Shown here: positions 36,338 to 48,267 of the stretch, in pieces
Position numbering within the stretch: position 1 is the first letter of the stretch
Layout: each line of letters starts with the position of its first letter
Assembly: GCF_000003815.2 (NCBI RefSeq)
Contig: NC_049979.1
Location: 31,503,281-31,567,280 of the forward strand
Reading direction: 5' to 3'
DNA length: 64,000 bases
Source: Branchiostoma floridae
Taxonomy: Eukaryota; Chordata; Leptocardii; Amphioxiformes; Branchiostomatidae
Notes under the pieces: generated by a model
The model's input: only the letters and a program-made list of their open reading frames with translations
Told to the model about the DNA's origin: nothing
Database searches by the model: none
Translations under genes and position numbers: made by a program

Positions 36338-37397
36338 CTTACTTGAAACAGCTGGTTGCACTGCGTTGTCCCACGACATCATCAGCTAACTTCCAACCTT
36401 CACCAGGGGTTTCGCCCCCTCTGTTAGTACCCCCTCTGGTTGGCGGGGCGGTGACGTTGGCCAATCCGTCACCTGTCGTGAGTTAGATCTTCCATGTGTG
36501 CTCCTTGCTTTTCATCCAGAGCCATCTTGAGGCCGCCTCGGCTGCTTCTGCCAAGTTCTTGGTGACCACTTTTCTCTTTCTTCCTTTAATCCCTACAGCT
36601 CCTAACCCTCTCCATGTTGACTGGCCTACAAAGCCTCTGCACCCTACTTCTATGGGGTAATACCAGGTTTTCCACCCTTTCTCAATGCAGGACTGTTTCA
36701 GTTCGTTGTACTTCTCAGCTTTCCTCTCAAACGCTTCCTCCATCCTGTCTTCCCAAGGGACAGTGAGCTCCATAATGACTACCTGTCTGGTTTTGGCTGA
36801 CAGCATCACTATGTCTGGCCTCTGGTTTGTCGTTGTTATCTCCTCTGGGAAGGTTAGTTTCCTGTCCAGGTCGACCCGTAGGTCCCAATCACCTGCTGAG
36901 GCCAGGATTCCTAAGCCTTCGTCTATTGCACTCTTTCCCCTCCTCTTTCCTTTCCCTCCTTCTTTCACGAACTCCACAAATCTCAGCCTTCTCTGCTTTC
37001 TTCCACTCATCTGTACTCTCTTCTCCTCTAGTGCGGCTGCTAGTACCCTCAGCACTCTGTCGTGTCTCCATCTGTACCTTCCTTGCCCTAGGGCTACGGC
37101 ACATCCTGTTAGCTGGTGGCTTAAGGTCCCTCTCTTCCCGCATAGCACGCACTTCTCCTCACTCTCCTTGCCCCATCTCTTCAGGTTTGCTGGGGTGGGT
37201 AAGAGATCATAAACAGACTTTAGGAGGAATTGTGTCCTCAGCGGTTCCCAGGACCAGAGTTCCTTCCAGGTAACCTTCCTCTCCCGAGCCTGTTCCCATT
37301 TTACCCAGGCTCCCTGTACTCCCTGGCTAACTGCCTGAGCCCTCCTCTTTCTTTTTTTTCTTCTTCTTCCTGTCGTCTAATCTCACCCTGCAACATC
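36338..37397 (-). mobile_element. 5'-truncated RLE-type LINE nested in MITE A copy 1
   Basis: The borders are defined by comparison with copy 3, where tttagacgataataagaatg is uninterrupted (reverse complement at 59,842-59,861). The insert is GC-richer than its host. Its 3' UTR (36,338-36,482, minus strand) has no poly(A), as is usual for restriction-like-endonuclease LINEs. This is the only GC-rich segment within the array apart from the 43-46 kb LINE. The 5' part (reverse transcriptase) is missing, the usual result of incomplete target-primed reverse transcription. Confidence 0.8.
36483..37383 (-). pseudogene. Restriction-like endonuclease end of an R2/R4/NeSL-type LINE protein
   Basis: One minus-strand frame is open for about 300 codons down to a TAA at 36,483. 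In order it shows a Trp-rich lead (GAWVKWEQARERKVTWKELW, then FLLKSVYDLLPTPANLKRWG), a CCHC-type knuckle CVLCGKRGTLSHQLTGC (about 37,100-37,150) followed by QGRYRWRHDRVL, and a PD-(D/E)xK-type nuclease core RPDIVMLSAK...VVIMELTVPWE in which PD is followed 14 residues later by E, then a conserved ExKxEKY helix. This order is diagnostic of the C-terminus of RLE non-LTR retrotransposons. The frame has no internal stop and all expected nuclease residues are visible, so the insertion is relatively young, but without a reverse transcriptase it is a dead fragment. Confidence 0.85.
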
Positions 37398-38089
37398 AAT
37401 AATAAGAATGTAAACTTAAATCATCACAAAAATTTCTGTGTCATTAACATGTAATGTGACGACATTATGACGTCATTTGCCTAATCAGGGCGGCCATCTT
37501 GGATTTTGACCAATGACGTCATGAAATTAGCATAAATTATAAATTTTAAGTCATGAAAATCACATGGAATTTCATAGAATTTAATTGTTGTCATAAAACA
37601 GGTGTAGTTTACCAAGAAAACCTTGTTTAAATTGAAATTGTCAAATTTTGGCAAAAATATGCCTGTTAGAATATGGTTACCATGGCAACCCCAAAAATGA
37701 TAAACTTACTTTATTGACCAAAAACTTTTTCAAACAATATTTTGTGAAAAATTACCAAGTTTCGTAGCGTTAGATCTAGCCGTTCATGAGTTATGCGACA
37801 TAAATGTTGCTAAGGGCCTCAAAATTCCCCTATCTGGTCGGAATAGGTTTAGTGCAAAACGTGTTCCTTCTGAACTTTTGCATAAATTATGATAATGAGT
37901 CGGAATTAGCAACACCTTAACATCTCAAAATCTTCCTCTTACATTGACGAAGCAATGTATATACAATGATCGCCGATAAGAAATGGTATTGAGATTTTAT
38001 GAACAAAACATTTTGGGGTCCGTTTAGACCCCACTCGGTCATTTTAGTCACAAAAAAAGGTCGGGTGCTTGAGAGTTTAAAAAAAATCC

Positions 38090-41000
38090 TCCGTTTTTTT
38101 TCTCGAAACAATTCCGTTCTTTAAATGCCGTGTCTGTAAGATTAAATATTAGGGTTAAATCCTCCGTTTTTTGTCAGAACCTGTGTATTTGTAAATACCG
38201 TGACAGTAAGATGTACGATGCAAGTTTGGAGAAAATACTTTTTTTTCTCCGAGTCTGTGGGTTTGTTATGGCCGTGTCTGAAAGTGTAAATTGCAAGGTA
38301 AGGAAAAAGCCTATTCCCTATCCCAGACTTTTTATTTGTAATAAGCATATCTGTCTAATGTTAAGTGTAGTGTTCGACAAAATCCTTTTTTTTCTCGGAA
38401 TCTGTGTGTTTGTAATATACGTATCTGTAAAATGAAAATGTTAAGTTTGGAGAAAACCAACTGTTTTTCTTTTTAATCATGTGCGTTTGTTATAGCCGTG
38501 TCTTTAAGATTAAAAGTGCAATGTTGTAAAAAAATCCTCCGTTTTTCTCAGAACTTGTTTGGTCTTTCAAACCCTTTTCTGTAAGACTAAAAGTCTAACG
38601 TTTGGTTTAAATTCTCCGTTTTTATTAACCTGTTTGTTTTGTAATAACCGTGTTAGAAAGATATGAAGTTTAAGGTTTGAATAAAATCCTTCGTTTTGGG
38701 GGGAACCTGTGTGGTTTTTAAAACCAGTGTCTGTAAGATTTAAAGTATAATTTGTAATGAAAAGCCTGTTTTGTTTTTTTCTCAAAACATGTTTGCTTTT
38801 AATAGCCGTGTCAGAAAGACGTAAAGTGTAAGGTTTGGGAAATAGCCGTGACCGTCATATTTAAACAGTTAAGTATGATGAAATCCTATTTTTTTTCAGG
38901 GGAACTTGTGTGTTTGTAAAAGCCTTGCTGTAAGATGTTTGTTGATTTTTTTTTTACCTTGCAACCTGTGACTTTGTAATAGCCGTATCTGTACGATAAA
39001 AAAATGTAAGGTTTAGAGAAAATCCACTGATTTCCTCTTGAAACTTGTGTGCTTGTAATAGCCGTGTCTGTAAGATTAAAGGTGCAATATAAAAAAAAAA
39101 TACTCCGTTTTTTCTCGGAACCTTTGCGTTGTTTCAATGGCCGTGTCTGTAAGTTTGAATATTCGGGTTAAATCCTCCGTTGTTTTCTCATAACCTGTGT
39201 ACTTGTAAAAACCGTGACGATAAGGTATATGATGCAAGATTTGGAGAAAATCCTCTGTTTTTTCTTAAGCCGGTGTGTTTGTGCTAGCCGTGTCTGTAAG
39301 ATGTGAAGTGCCAGGTTTGGAGAAAATGCTTTTTTCTTCTTCAGCCTATGTGTTTGTTATAGCCCTGTCTTAAAAAAAAAATAGCAATGTTTAAAAGAAT
39401 TCTCTGTTTTTTCTCGAAACCTTTCTGGTTTTTCAAACCCTTGTCCGTAAGATCAAAAGTCAAATGTTTGGTTTATATCCTCCGTTTTTTTTTTAAACCT
39501 GTGTGTTTGTAATAGCCGTGTGTGAAAGATGTGAAGTTTAAGGTTTATAAAAAATCCTCTGTTTCGTTTCCGAAACCTGTGTGTTTGTTAAAATCCTTGT
39601 CTGTAAGATTTAAAGTATAATTTGTAATGAAAATCCTGTTTTTTTTTTCAAAATATGTTTGCTTTCAATAGCCTTGTCAGAAAGATGTTAAGTGTATCTT
39701 TTTTTTTTCTCGGAATCTGTGTATTTGTAATATACGTGTCTGTATGATGGAAAATGTAAAAATTGCAAAAAAAAAACACTGTTTTTCTCTTTTATCCTGT
39801 GTGTTTTTATAGCCCTGTCTGTAAAAATTAAAGTGCAATGTTAAAAAAAAAATCTCCTTTTTTTCTCGAAACTTGTTTGGTTTTTCGAACCCTTGTCTGT
39901 AAGATTAAAAGTCTAGTGTTTGGTTTAAATGCCCGTTTTTTTATAAACCTTCGTGTTTGTAATAGCCGTGTGAGAAAGTTGTGAAGTTTAAGATTTTGGA
40001 GAAAATCCTCTGTTTCGTATTCGAAACCTGTCTGTTTGTAAAAGTCGTGTCTCTAAGATGTAAAGTGTAATGTTTGAATAAAATTCTCAATTTTTGGGGG
40101 AACCCGTGTGGTTTTTAAAACCCTTGTCTGTAAGATGTAAAATATAAGTTTTAATGGAAGTCCTGTTGTTGTTGTTTTACTCAAAACATGTTTGCTTGTA
40201 AGAGCCTTGTCAGAAAGACGTTAGGTGTTTTTAAACGTGTGTGTTTGTAATAGACGTGACTGTCAGATTAAAACAGTAAAGTATGAATGAAATCCTATTC
40301 TTTTCAGGGGAAATCTGTAAGATGTTTGTTGAATTTTTATAGCCGTAAGTTTGAATATTTTGGTTAAATCCTCCATTTTTTTTTTCTCTCAGAACCTGTG
40401 TATTTGTAAAAACCGTGACAACTGGAGTTCGGCGACCTCATACCTCCATGAATATTTAGAGCTTTTGTGAATTTCATGCAAATGACTTAACATTAACATG
40501 ATTTATGCATGGTGTTGTTCACCATTGAATAACGTACAGTACACACGTCACAAGTAAATGTCTCAATTCAAAACATCAATTATTAGGTTATTTTGCAATT
40601 TTTGCATAAATTATGCAAATAAGTTCTTCATTTGTATATTTGATATCTGTATGTGTTCCACCGATTATAATTAACAAGTGTTACATTTATTGAAGTCCAG
40701 TTATTTCCAACAATGGAATTATACAATTTCCTCAATAATTATGCAAATTAAGTCCTTATTTGCATAAAATGCATATCATTATGAACATCTTTGCCTAAGC
40801 TACCTGCATACCTACAATGCAGGCAATCCGCCTATCCTTTCTGCAGTTTGGAGCGTCTTGACATAAACGCCCCTGCAATTCCACAATTGGATGTTAGGGG
40901 ACTGCAATACCGTCAGATTAAAACAGTAAAGTATGAATGTAATCCTATTTTTTGTAGGGGAACTTGTGTGTTTGTAAAAGCCGTGTCTGTAAGATGTTTG

Positions 41001-42850
41001 TTGAAAATCTTTTTTTTTTTTACCTTGGAACCTGTGAGTTTTTAATGGCCGTATCTGTACGATAAAAATGTAAGGTTTGGAGAAAGTCCACTGTTTTTTC
41101 TCTTTGATCCTGTGTGTTTGTTATAGCCGTGTCTGTGAGATTTGTAGTGCAATATTGAAAAAAAAATCCTCGTTTTTTTTCTCGAAACCATTGTGTTCTT
41201 TAAATGCCGTGTCTGTAAGATTAAGTATTAAGGTTAAATCCTTGTTTTTTTCTTAGTACCTGTTTATTTGTAAAAACCGTGACAGTAAGATGTACGATGC
41301 AAGGTTTTGAGAAAGTCTTTTTTTCTCCGAGCCTGTGGGTTTGTAATGGCCGTGTCTGAAAGTGTAAATTGTAATGTTGGAAATTATCCTAATCTTTTCT
41401 CCCAGACTTTTCTTTTGTAATAGCCATGTCTGTTTAATGTTGAGTGTAGTGTTTGGAAAAATCATTTTTTTTCTCGGAATCTGTGTGTTTGTAATATACG
41501 TGTCTGTAAAATGGAAAATGTAAAGTTTGAAGAAAACCCATTTTTCTGATCCTGTGTGTATGTTATAGCCGTGTCTTTAAGATTACAAGTGCAATGTTAA
41601 AAAAAATCCTCCGCTTTTCTCGGAACTTCTTTGGTCTTTCAAACCCTTTTCTGTAAGACTAAAAGTCTAACGTTTGGTTTAAATCCTCCGTTTTTATTAA
41701 CCTGTGTGTTTTGTAATAACCGTGTTAGAAAGATATGAAGTTTAAGGTTTGAATAAAATCCTTCGTTTTGGGGGGAACCTGTGTGGTTTTTAAAACCAGT
41801 GTCTGTAAGATTTAAAGTATAATTTGTAATGAAAAGCCTTTTTTTTTTCTCAAAACATGTTTGCTTTTAATAGCCGTGTCAGAAAGACGTAAAGTGTAAG
41901 GTTTGGGAAATAGCCGTGACCGTCAGATTAAAACAGTTAAGTATGATGAAATCCTATTTTTTTTCAGGGGAACTTGTGTGTTTGTAAAAGCCTTGCTGTA
42001 AGATGTTTGTTGATTTTTTTTTTACCTTGCAACCTGTGACTTTGTACTAGCCGTATCTGTACGATAAAAACTGTAAGGTTTAGAGAAAATCCACTGTTTT
42101 CCTCTTGAAACTTGTGTGCTTGTAATAGCCGTGTCTGTAAGATTAAGGGAGAAATATAAAAAAAAAAATACTCCGTTTTTTCTCGGAACCTTTGCGCTGT
42201 TTCAATAGCCGTGTCTGTAAGTTTAAAATTTGGGTTAAATCCTCCGTTTTTTTCTCAGAACCTATGTATTTGTAAAAACCGTGACGATAAGGTATATGAT
42301 GCAAGATTTGGAGAAAATCCTCTGTTTTTTCTTAAGCCGGTGTGTTTGTGCTAGCCGTGTCTGTAAGATGTGAAGTGCCAGGTTTGGAGAAAATGCTTTT
42401 TTTTCAGCCTATGTGTTTGTTATAGCCCTGTCTGTAAAAATAAAATAGCAATGTTTAAAAAATTCTCCGTTTTTTCTCGAACCCTTTTTGGTTTTTCAAA
42501 CCCTTGTCTGTAAGATCAAAAGTTAAATGTTTGGTTTAAATCCTCCGTTTTTTAAAAACCTGTGTGTTTGTAATAGCCGTGTGAGAAAGATGTGAAGTTT
42601 AAGGTTTGGAGAAAATCCCCTGTTTTGTATTCGGAACCTGTGTGTTTATGAAAGCCGTGTCTGTAAGATGTAAAGTGTTATGTTTGAATAAATCCTCCGT
42701 TTTGGGGGGAATCTGTGTGGTTTATAAAACCCTTGTCTGTAAGATGTAAAGCTTAAGTTGTAATGAAAGTCCTTTTTCTCAAAACATGTTTGCTTGTAAG
42801 AGCCGTGTCAGAAAGACGTAACGTGTAAGGTTTGGGAAAAAATCCTCCTT
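38090..42850 (+). repeat. Array block with ~3.07-kb direct duplication of monomer series
   Basis: The monomer series from 38,102 (ctcgaaacaattccg) onward matches the series from 41,182 (ctcgaaaccattgtg) over about 1.5 kb, monomer by monomer including rare variants (ccttcgttttggggggaacc at 38,687 and 41,759; cctttgcg(t/c)tgtttcaat at 39,120 and 42,189). The offset is about 3,070 bp. Element B copy 1 lies between the two. Confidence 0.8.
40432..40908 (+). mobile_element. Element B copy 1, truncated
   Basis: Starts ctggagttcggcgacctcat then acctccatgaat, and runs collinear with element B copy 2 (48,268 onward) for about 470 bp, including palindromic tttgcataaattatgcaaat. It stops at about 40,908 where monomer sequence (accgtcagattaaaacag) resumes; the right end is missing. 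It sits at the same point of the same monomer subtype (aaccgtga) as copy 2. Confidence 0.75.
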
Positions 42851-43363
42851 TTTTTAACATGTGTGTTTAATTGTAATAGACGTGACCGTCAGATTAAAAC
42901 AGTTAAGTATGAATGAAATACTAGTTTTTTTCAGGGGAACTTATGTGTTTGTAAAAGCCGTGTCTGTAATATGTTTGTTGAATTTTTATAGCCGTGTCTG
43001 TAAAATGTTAAGTGTAGTGTCTGGACAAAATTCTCATTTTTTTCTCTCAGAAACTGTGTGTTTGTAATAGCTGTGTCTGTGATTTATATATCATGGGTTT
43101 ATCATTCTTTCTTTGTACAAAATACACAGCATCACAGTGCACAAAACTCGTGTACTGAATTGGACTGGTATACATTTTTTTAAAATCACTTACATCATTA
43201 AAACTATTTACTGTTATCAACACCTGACTATATATATTACATCATATACACGTGTCTGAAAAAACTAAGATAGAAAATGTTCTTTTAACGTATCAATCAC
43301 AACTACACATTACAATTTAAAATTTCATCCTGCATTCTTGCAAACGACTCGCAGATGTACTTA

Positions 43364-44959
43364 TTATTTCACAAGGGAGTTAACAGGCTTCTTGTTTAAC
43401 AGTGATACCATGTACGGTATTAGGCTTTTTCTAAACCGTTCGGTCCTTGTTTTTATCGTGTCCAACTGAGAGCTGTTACGCGTCTTTCTGCCGCTGACTG
43501 ATTCTCGGCGTGGGGGTAGCCAATCGTGGAAGCACTCTGACTGTAGTAGTTTCCTAGCGAAGGACTCGCAGAGGCAGTCACGTCTTTGGTGCAACGTCGT
43601 GAGGCCTAGTGTGTGGCAAGCGTCCGCGTAGGTTGTTTATTGAATTCCAAGAGTCGTAAGGAATGCTCTACGTTGTATCCGTTCTAGCTGACGACTTTGG
43701 GACTGCATGATGCCTGCTTGCCAGACCGGGGCTGCGTACTCACAGGTCAGGCGAATAAAACTTGTATAAATGGTGACGAGGTCATCTCTAGTTACTCCGA
43801 ATGATTTGAGTCTCCTCAGGAAGAACAATCTCTGATTCCCTTTCTTCACCATCTTGTCGACCTGAGTATTCCATTTCAGATCGTCTTGTACATGGAGACC
43901 CAGAAGTTTAGCTACTTTGACTTGTACCAGGGGGTAGTTATCGAATTTCAGTGAGGGTAATGGTGGTACAGATTTCGCAAAGTACAGAAACATCACTTGG
44001 CATTTCTTCGGATGAAGTTTCATGTCATGTTCTGTAGACCATTGGCCAAGGTCGTCGAGGTCCTGTTGTATAGTGGAGGGGTCTCTAATCTTACTGCACT
44101 CAACTAGGTTTAAGTCGTCGACGAATTTCCATCGCCTGGAGACTGCGTTTTCGGCAGCACTATTAATCAGAGCAAGAAAGATAATCGGGCCAAGTACTGT
44201 CCCTTTTGGGAGGCCAAATGATGTATTCTTCCAGTCTGAGAAGGTGTTCTTATAACGCACCCTCTGGTTTCTATTCGTCAGGAAACCGATGAGCCAGGAG
44301 GCTAATGGCGGACGCAGTCCTAGTTTAAGGATACTTGACACCTCGATTGTATAGTTGACCCTGTCAAATGCCTTACTAAAGTCCGTGAGTACTAGTGTGC
44401 TTATGGAGCCTGGTTGATCCGATGTCTTGACAAGGTTGTGGATTGTATCAACAACCAAACTGGCTCTGATCAATGTTGGGGCTAATGTCTTTGAGTATCC
44501 ATACGCAAATGATGCTCTCTACTTCCCTGGCTACAATTGTTGTTAGGGACACTGGTCGAAGTTCGTTTATATTTTTGGGCATGTTTTCGGAAGTGGCACT
44601 ATGTTGGCTTGACGCCATTGTGTTGGTACATATCCTTCCTTTAGTGAAGTATTGAAGATGGCCGTCATGGGCGCACTTAACTCATAAGCGAATTCCTTGA
44701 TAATTCTAGTGGGTAGATCATCAGGACCCGCCGCTTTCCTCACTTTGACTCTTTTCAGCTCGTCGTACATTACGCATGGTTGGAGAACTGGTGGGGGCAT
44801 CGCCGGTAGAAAGGTGGGTAATTGTTCAAAGTCTAATGGTGGAAGTGAAGTTGTTACCTTGGAAAGTACGTCGTTAATTGCATCAGCCGTGGCCTTGCCA
44901 TCTTCGGGGTGGAGACCGTCTACGTGAAGTGTGAGATCCTTGGCGCGTGTGTTTAGCAT
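43364..44959 (-). pseudogene. Reverse transcriptase of the jockey/CR1-like LINE (broken)
   Basis: The fragment at 44,567-44,959 carries the N-terminal RT stations (RKAAGPDDLPTRIIKEFA, PTQWRQANIVPLPK). About 100 bp in the next frame continue with INELRPVSLTTIVAREVES. The frame at 43,637-44,473 contains motif A TDFSKAFDRV, motif B GLPKGTVLGP and motif C FVDD (about 44,114-44,125; the usual form is YxDD, and both catalytic Asp remain), then KLLGLHVQDDLKW and YAAPVWQAG...LERIQRRA. A TAA at 43,637 interrupts the same frame, which then reads DACHTLGLTTLHQRRDCLC and ends at 43,364. In all there are two frameshifts and one nonsense codon. Confidence 0.9.
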
Positions 44960-45138
44960 TGTTTTAATTCCCCGATACCATTGGGCAGGATCCTCTCTAG
45001 GGAGGGCTTGTACTTTTTCTTGTAGAACGTTTTCTTCGCTTTTTTAATCTTCCTTTGGATCTTGTTTCGCAAGCTGCGCCAGGTAATGTCCTGTTTATTG
45101 GCAAACTCTTTTTGTCTCTGTTGTACAAGGTTCTTTAT

Positions 45139-46190
45139 TTACGGGGTGAGCCACGGTTTGTCGTTCACGTGCATCTTGGTCGTTCTAGTAGGAAAGTGTT
45201 CTTCAAGTTTGCTTCGCATCGTTTCATAGAATGCATCTGTCTTGGATTGAGTATCAGGGGCGGTAAGCACTTGTTCCCAGTCATTTGCAGTGATCCATTG
45301 ACCAAATGCCCTGATTTTGGAGTCAGGAAATGGTCTAGTGGTCCTTGTCACTGTTTTGTTGCTGAGGGTGATCTTCTTGGCCTTCAGAATGATCACATTG
45401 TGGTCACTATGTCCGATCGGTGGTAAATAGGTAGGCGTTTCGTACAAATGGGCCACATTAGTGACTACCAGGTCAAGTGTAGCCTCATTTCGTGTCGGTA
45501 TGTTCACAACTAGGCGTAGATTTTTGCCTTTGCAAAGTTGCTGAATATCCAGTCTATTAAATTCCCAGCTACGCATGTACCGATACCAGGCGATCGTACT
45601 CGTAGTAGGTCAATTGAATCGGTCAGATGGTCGATCAATGTTGTGCCGTGATGTGAAGTTGGTGAGAAGTACACTGCACAAACGGCGATGGCTGGTACTT
45701 ATCTAGGAAGCCGTTTCGGCCTAACCTTTACTCATAGGCATTCAAGGTCTGGGGAGACTGGGATGTTGATCTCACATGCCTGGACGTCGTTCACGATGTA
45801 CACGGCGACACCTCCGCCTTGTTTGCCTACCCGCGCCTTAGAGAACAGCTGTTAGCAGTCGATATTCCACAGGTCAGATGGTATATCTGGGCTGAACCAA
45901 GTCTCAGATATGACTGCTATTTGGACCTTATTTAGTGACAGTACAGCTTGGAGATCATCCACCTTATTACACAAAGACCTCGTTACGTACAATTGTAGTT
46001 GGCATCGGATTTGTCCTTGGTTGTGCAGTTGAAGGTGCGATGTTCCATACATGTCATAGACTCTTGGCCGGGTGATCGAGTTATGGCTGTTGCTCACCTT
46101 GTATACAAACGGCAGGTTCTTAGATTTGCATATCAACGGTGCAAAATGGCTCGGTTTATGTCCTACAATGGTGGGAAACTGGGAATAGAG
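45139..46190 (-). pseudogene. APE-type endonuclease of the same LINE (broken)
   Basis: The 45,852-46,136 fragment includes VQIAVISETWFSPD, where ETW holds the catalytic Glu of apurinic-type LINE nucleases. Intervening frames give GGGVAVYI, VPAIAVCAVYFSPTS and PGIGTCVAGN. The 45,139-45,576 fragment has EFNRLDIQQLC (where the family has GDFN), TRNEATLDLVVTN and GHSDHNVI (the SDH motif with the catalytic His). At least two frameshifts and several stops separate the parts. Confidence 0.85.
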
Positions 46191-46707
46191 CGTTTGGAGT
46201 TCTTACCGGCACGGCATCCTCGTGGCCGACTCCGTCAGTGCAGGCCTAGATGACTGAACTGCTCTTTTAGATGAATATCCATTGGGGGTTTGGTAGTCTT
46301 TAGACTCCGGATGAAGTCGGCGGTATACTGCAGATGCCCCCGAGACGCCATTGTTTAGTCCAAGTAGCCACAGAATGTGTGAACAGTCCGAAGATAAAGT
46401 CGGGTAACGCCAGCCAAGACGGGTTTGTATTTCGACACAGACAATCATAAGGTGTTTAAAGACAACTTCGGGATGTTATAGCGTCTTTAAACATATAAAA
46501 ACAGAATATGTAAAATGTATGCTTCAGACAAAATCCTCCGGGTCTTTTTCGGAGCCTATGTGTAGGCAAAAGCCCTGTCTGCAAGATGTAAAGTACAAGG
46601 TTTAGAGAAAATTCTCCTTTTTTTCTCGGGGCCTGTGGGTTTTTAGAAAACCCCCTGTGTTTCTCATTGATCCTGTGTGTTTGATATAGCCGTGTCTGTA
46701 AGATTAA

Positions 46708-47370
46708 CCCTCAAACACCCGAGTGGGGTCCATTTGGACCCCAGGCGTAAATTTTGTTGTGCCGTTTAAACACTTTTAATATGAGGGAAAATCCTTTCGT
46801 GACTTTGTCGGTCAATATCTGCTATACTTTCTCCTAAGTTTTTACAAAGATTGGTACAATACTGTGGAAACTATAAAGAAAGTCTGGGTTCAGTCAAAAA
46901 GTGCAGTTTTTAAAACAAACTTTTGAGACTAACTCCTTAAGTACTTATTGTATGACCACCAAACTTTCAGAAGATAATAAACATGTGAAACTAAATCCTC
47001 ACAAAAACCTTTGTGTCATCACCATGTAATATGACGACATTATGACGTCATTTAGCTAATAAGGGCGGCCATCTTCGATGACGTCTTAAAATTAGCATAA
47101 ATTATAAATTTTGAATCATGAAAATTACATTGAATTTCATAGAATTTAATTGTTGTAAGAAAACATGTGTAGCTTACCAAGAAAACCGTGTTTAAATCGA
47201 AATTGGCAAATTTTGGCAAAAAAATGCCTGTCATAATTCCGTAGCCATGGCAACCCCAAAAAATGATAAATTTACTTTATTGACAAAAAAATTTTGCTAA
47301 TAATATTTTTTGATAAATTACTAAGTTTCGTAGCTTTAGCACTAGCCGTTCATGAGTTATACGAGTTATA
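46708..47370 (+). mobile_element. TTAA MITE family A, copy 2, truncated
   Basis: Starts CCCTCAAACACCCGAGTG after TTAA (46,704-46,707), same orientation as copy 1, with the GGGGTCCATTTGGACCCC palindrome. It lacks the second palindrome and has no nested LINE (ccaccaaactttcagaagat reads straight into aataaacatg). Its right portion after catgagttatacgagttata is missing and monomer sequence (ctgtgtgtttgtaataacc) follows. It carries atgacgtcat at 47,042 and gcggccatctt at 47,067. Confidence 0.8.
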
Positions 47371-48267
47371 TTAAAGCTGTGTGTTTGTAATAACCATGTG
47401 AGAAAGAGATGAAGTTTAAGGTTTGGAGAAAATCCTCTGTTACCGAAAACTGTGTGTTTGTAAAAGCCGTGTCTGTAAGATGTAAAGTGTAATGTTTGAA
47501 TAAAATTTTCCGTTTTGGGGGAACCTGTGTGGTTTTTAAAACCCTTGTCTGTAAGATTTAAAGATTTGTAATGAAAATCCTGTGTTTTTTTTTTTTTTTC
47601 AAATATGTTTGCTTTCAATAGCCTTGTCAAAAGGACGTTAAGTGTATTGTTTGGACAAAAATTCCTTTTTTTTCTCAGAATCTGTGTGTTTGTAATATAC
47701 GTGTCTGTAAGATGGAAAATGTAAAAATTGCAAAAAAAAACACAGTTTTTCTCTTTGATCCTGTGTGTTTTTATAGCCCTGTCTTTAAAAATTAAAGTGC
47801 AATGTTAAAAAAAATTCTCCGTTTTTTCTCGAAACTTGTTTGGTTTTTCTAACACTTGTCTGTAAGATTAAAAGTCTAATGTTTGGTTTAAATGCTCTGT
47901 TTTTTTATAACCTGTGTATTTGTAATAACCATCTGAAAAAGATGTGAAGTTTAAGGTTTGGAGAAAATCCTCGTTTTTGTATTTGAAACCTTTATGTTTG
48001 TAAAAGCCTTGTCTGTAAGATGTAAAGTATAAGTTGTAATGAAAGTCCTGTTGTTGCTTTTTTTACTCAAAACATGTTTTCCTCTTGAAACCTGTGTGCT
48101 TGTAATAGCCGTGTCTGTAAGATTAAACGTGCAATATAAAAAAAATCCTCCGTTTTTTTCTCGGAACCTTTGCGTTTTTTAATAGCCGTGTCTGTAAGTT
48201 TAAATATTTTGGTTAAATCCTCCTTTTTTTTCTCTAAGAACCTGTGTATTTGTAATAACCGTGATAA

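Larger units (their letters stand above)
36043..38076 (+). mobile_element. TTAA MITE family A, copy 1, with nested LINE
   Basis: Begins CCCTCAAACACCCGAGTG after TTAA (36,039-36,042) and ends ggtcgggtgcttgagagt before TTAA (38,077-38,080). Just inside the left end is the palindrome GGGGTCCATTTGGACCCC, and a second (GGGGTCCAAACGGACCCC) lies at 36,238-36,255. TTAA duplications with CCC termini suggest piggyBac; Kolobok also duplicates TTAA and is the alternative. It carries TGACGTCA at 37,468 and 37,514 and ccatcttgg at 37,494. About 1.06 kb (36,338-37,397) is absent from copies 2 and 3 and is a nested LINE. The host monomer motif (caatgTTAAaaaa) supplies the TTAA. Relative to copy 3 it is inverted. 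Confidence 0.85.
43081..46504 (-). mobile_element. Near full-length jockey/CR1-like LINE, decayed
   Basis: The monomer ending agctgtgtctgt at 43,080 resumes at about 46,503 (aatatgtaaaatgtatgctt), so about 3.4 kb is inserted inside one monomer. On the minus strand the order is a 5' region (46,200-46,450), an APE-type endonuclease (about 45,140-46,140), a reverse transcriptase (43,640-44,960) and a C-terminal tail (43,364-43,640) with a ~280-bp 3' UTR. Several frameshifts and stops make it inactive. Target-site duplication is not clear. Related proteins are common in mollusc, echinoderm and amphioxus genomes (recollection). Confidence 0.85.

Noticed and set aside
36685-37273. Plus-strand ORFs of 175 and 148 codons
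   Set aside because: They are antisense shadows of the minus-strand LINE nuclease frame, with S/P/L-rich composition caused by that overlap.
44022-46253. Plus-strand ORFs over the 43-46 kb LINE
   Set aside because: They lie antisense to the reverse-transcriptase and endonuclease frames, which have clear family motifs.
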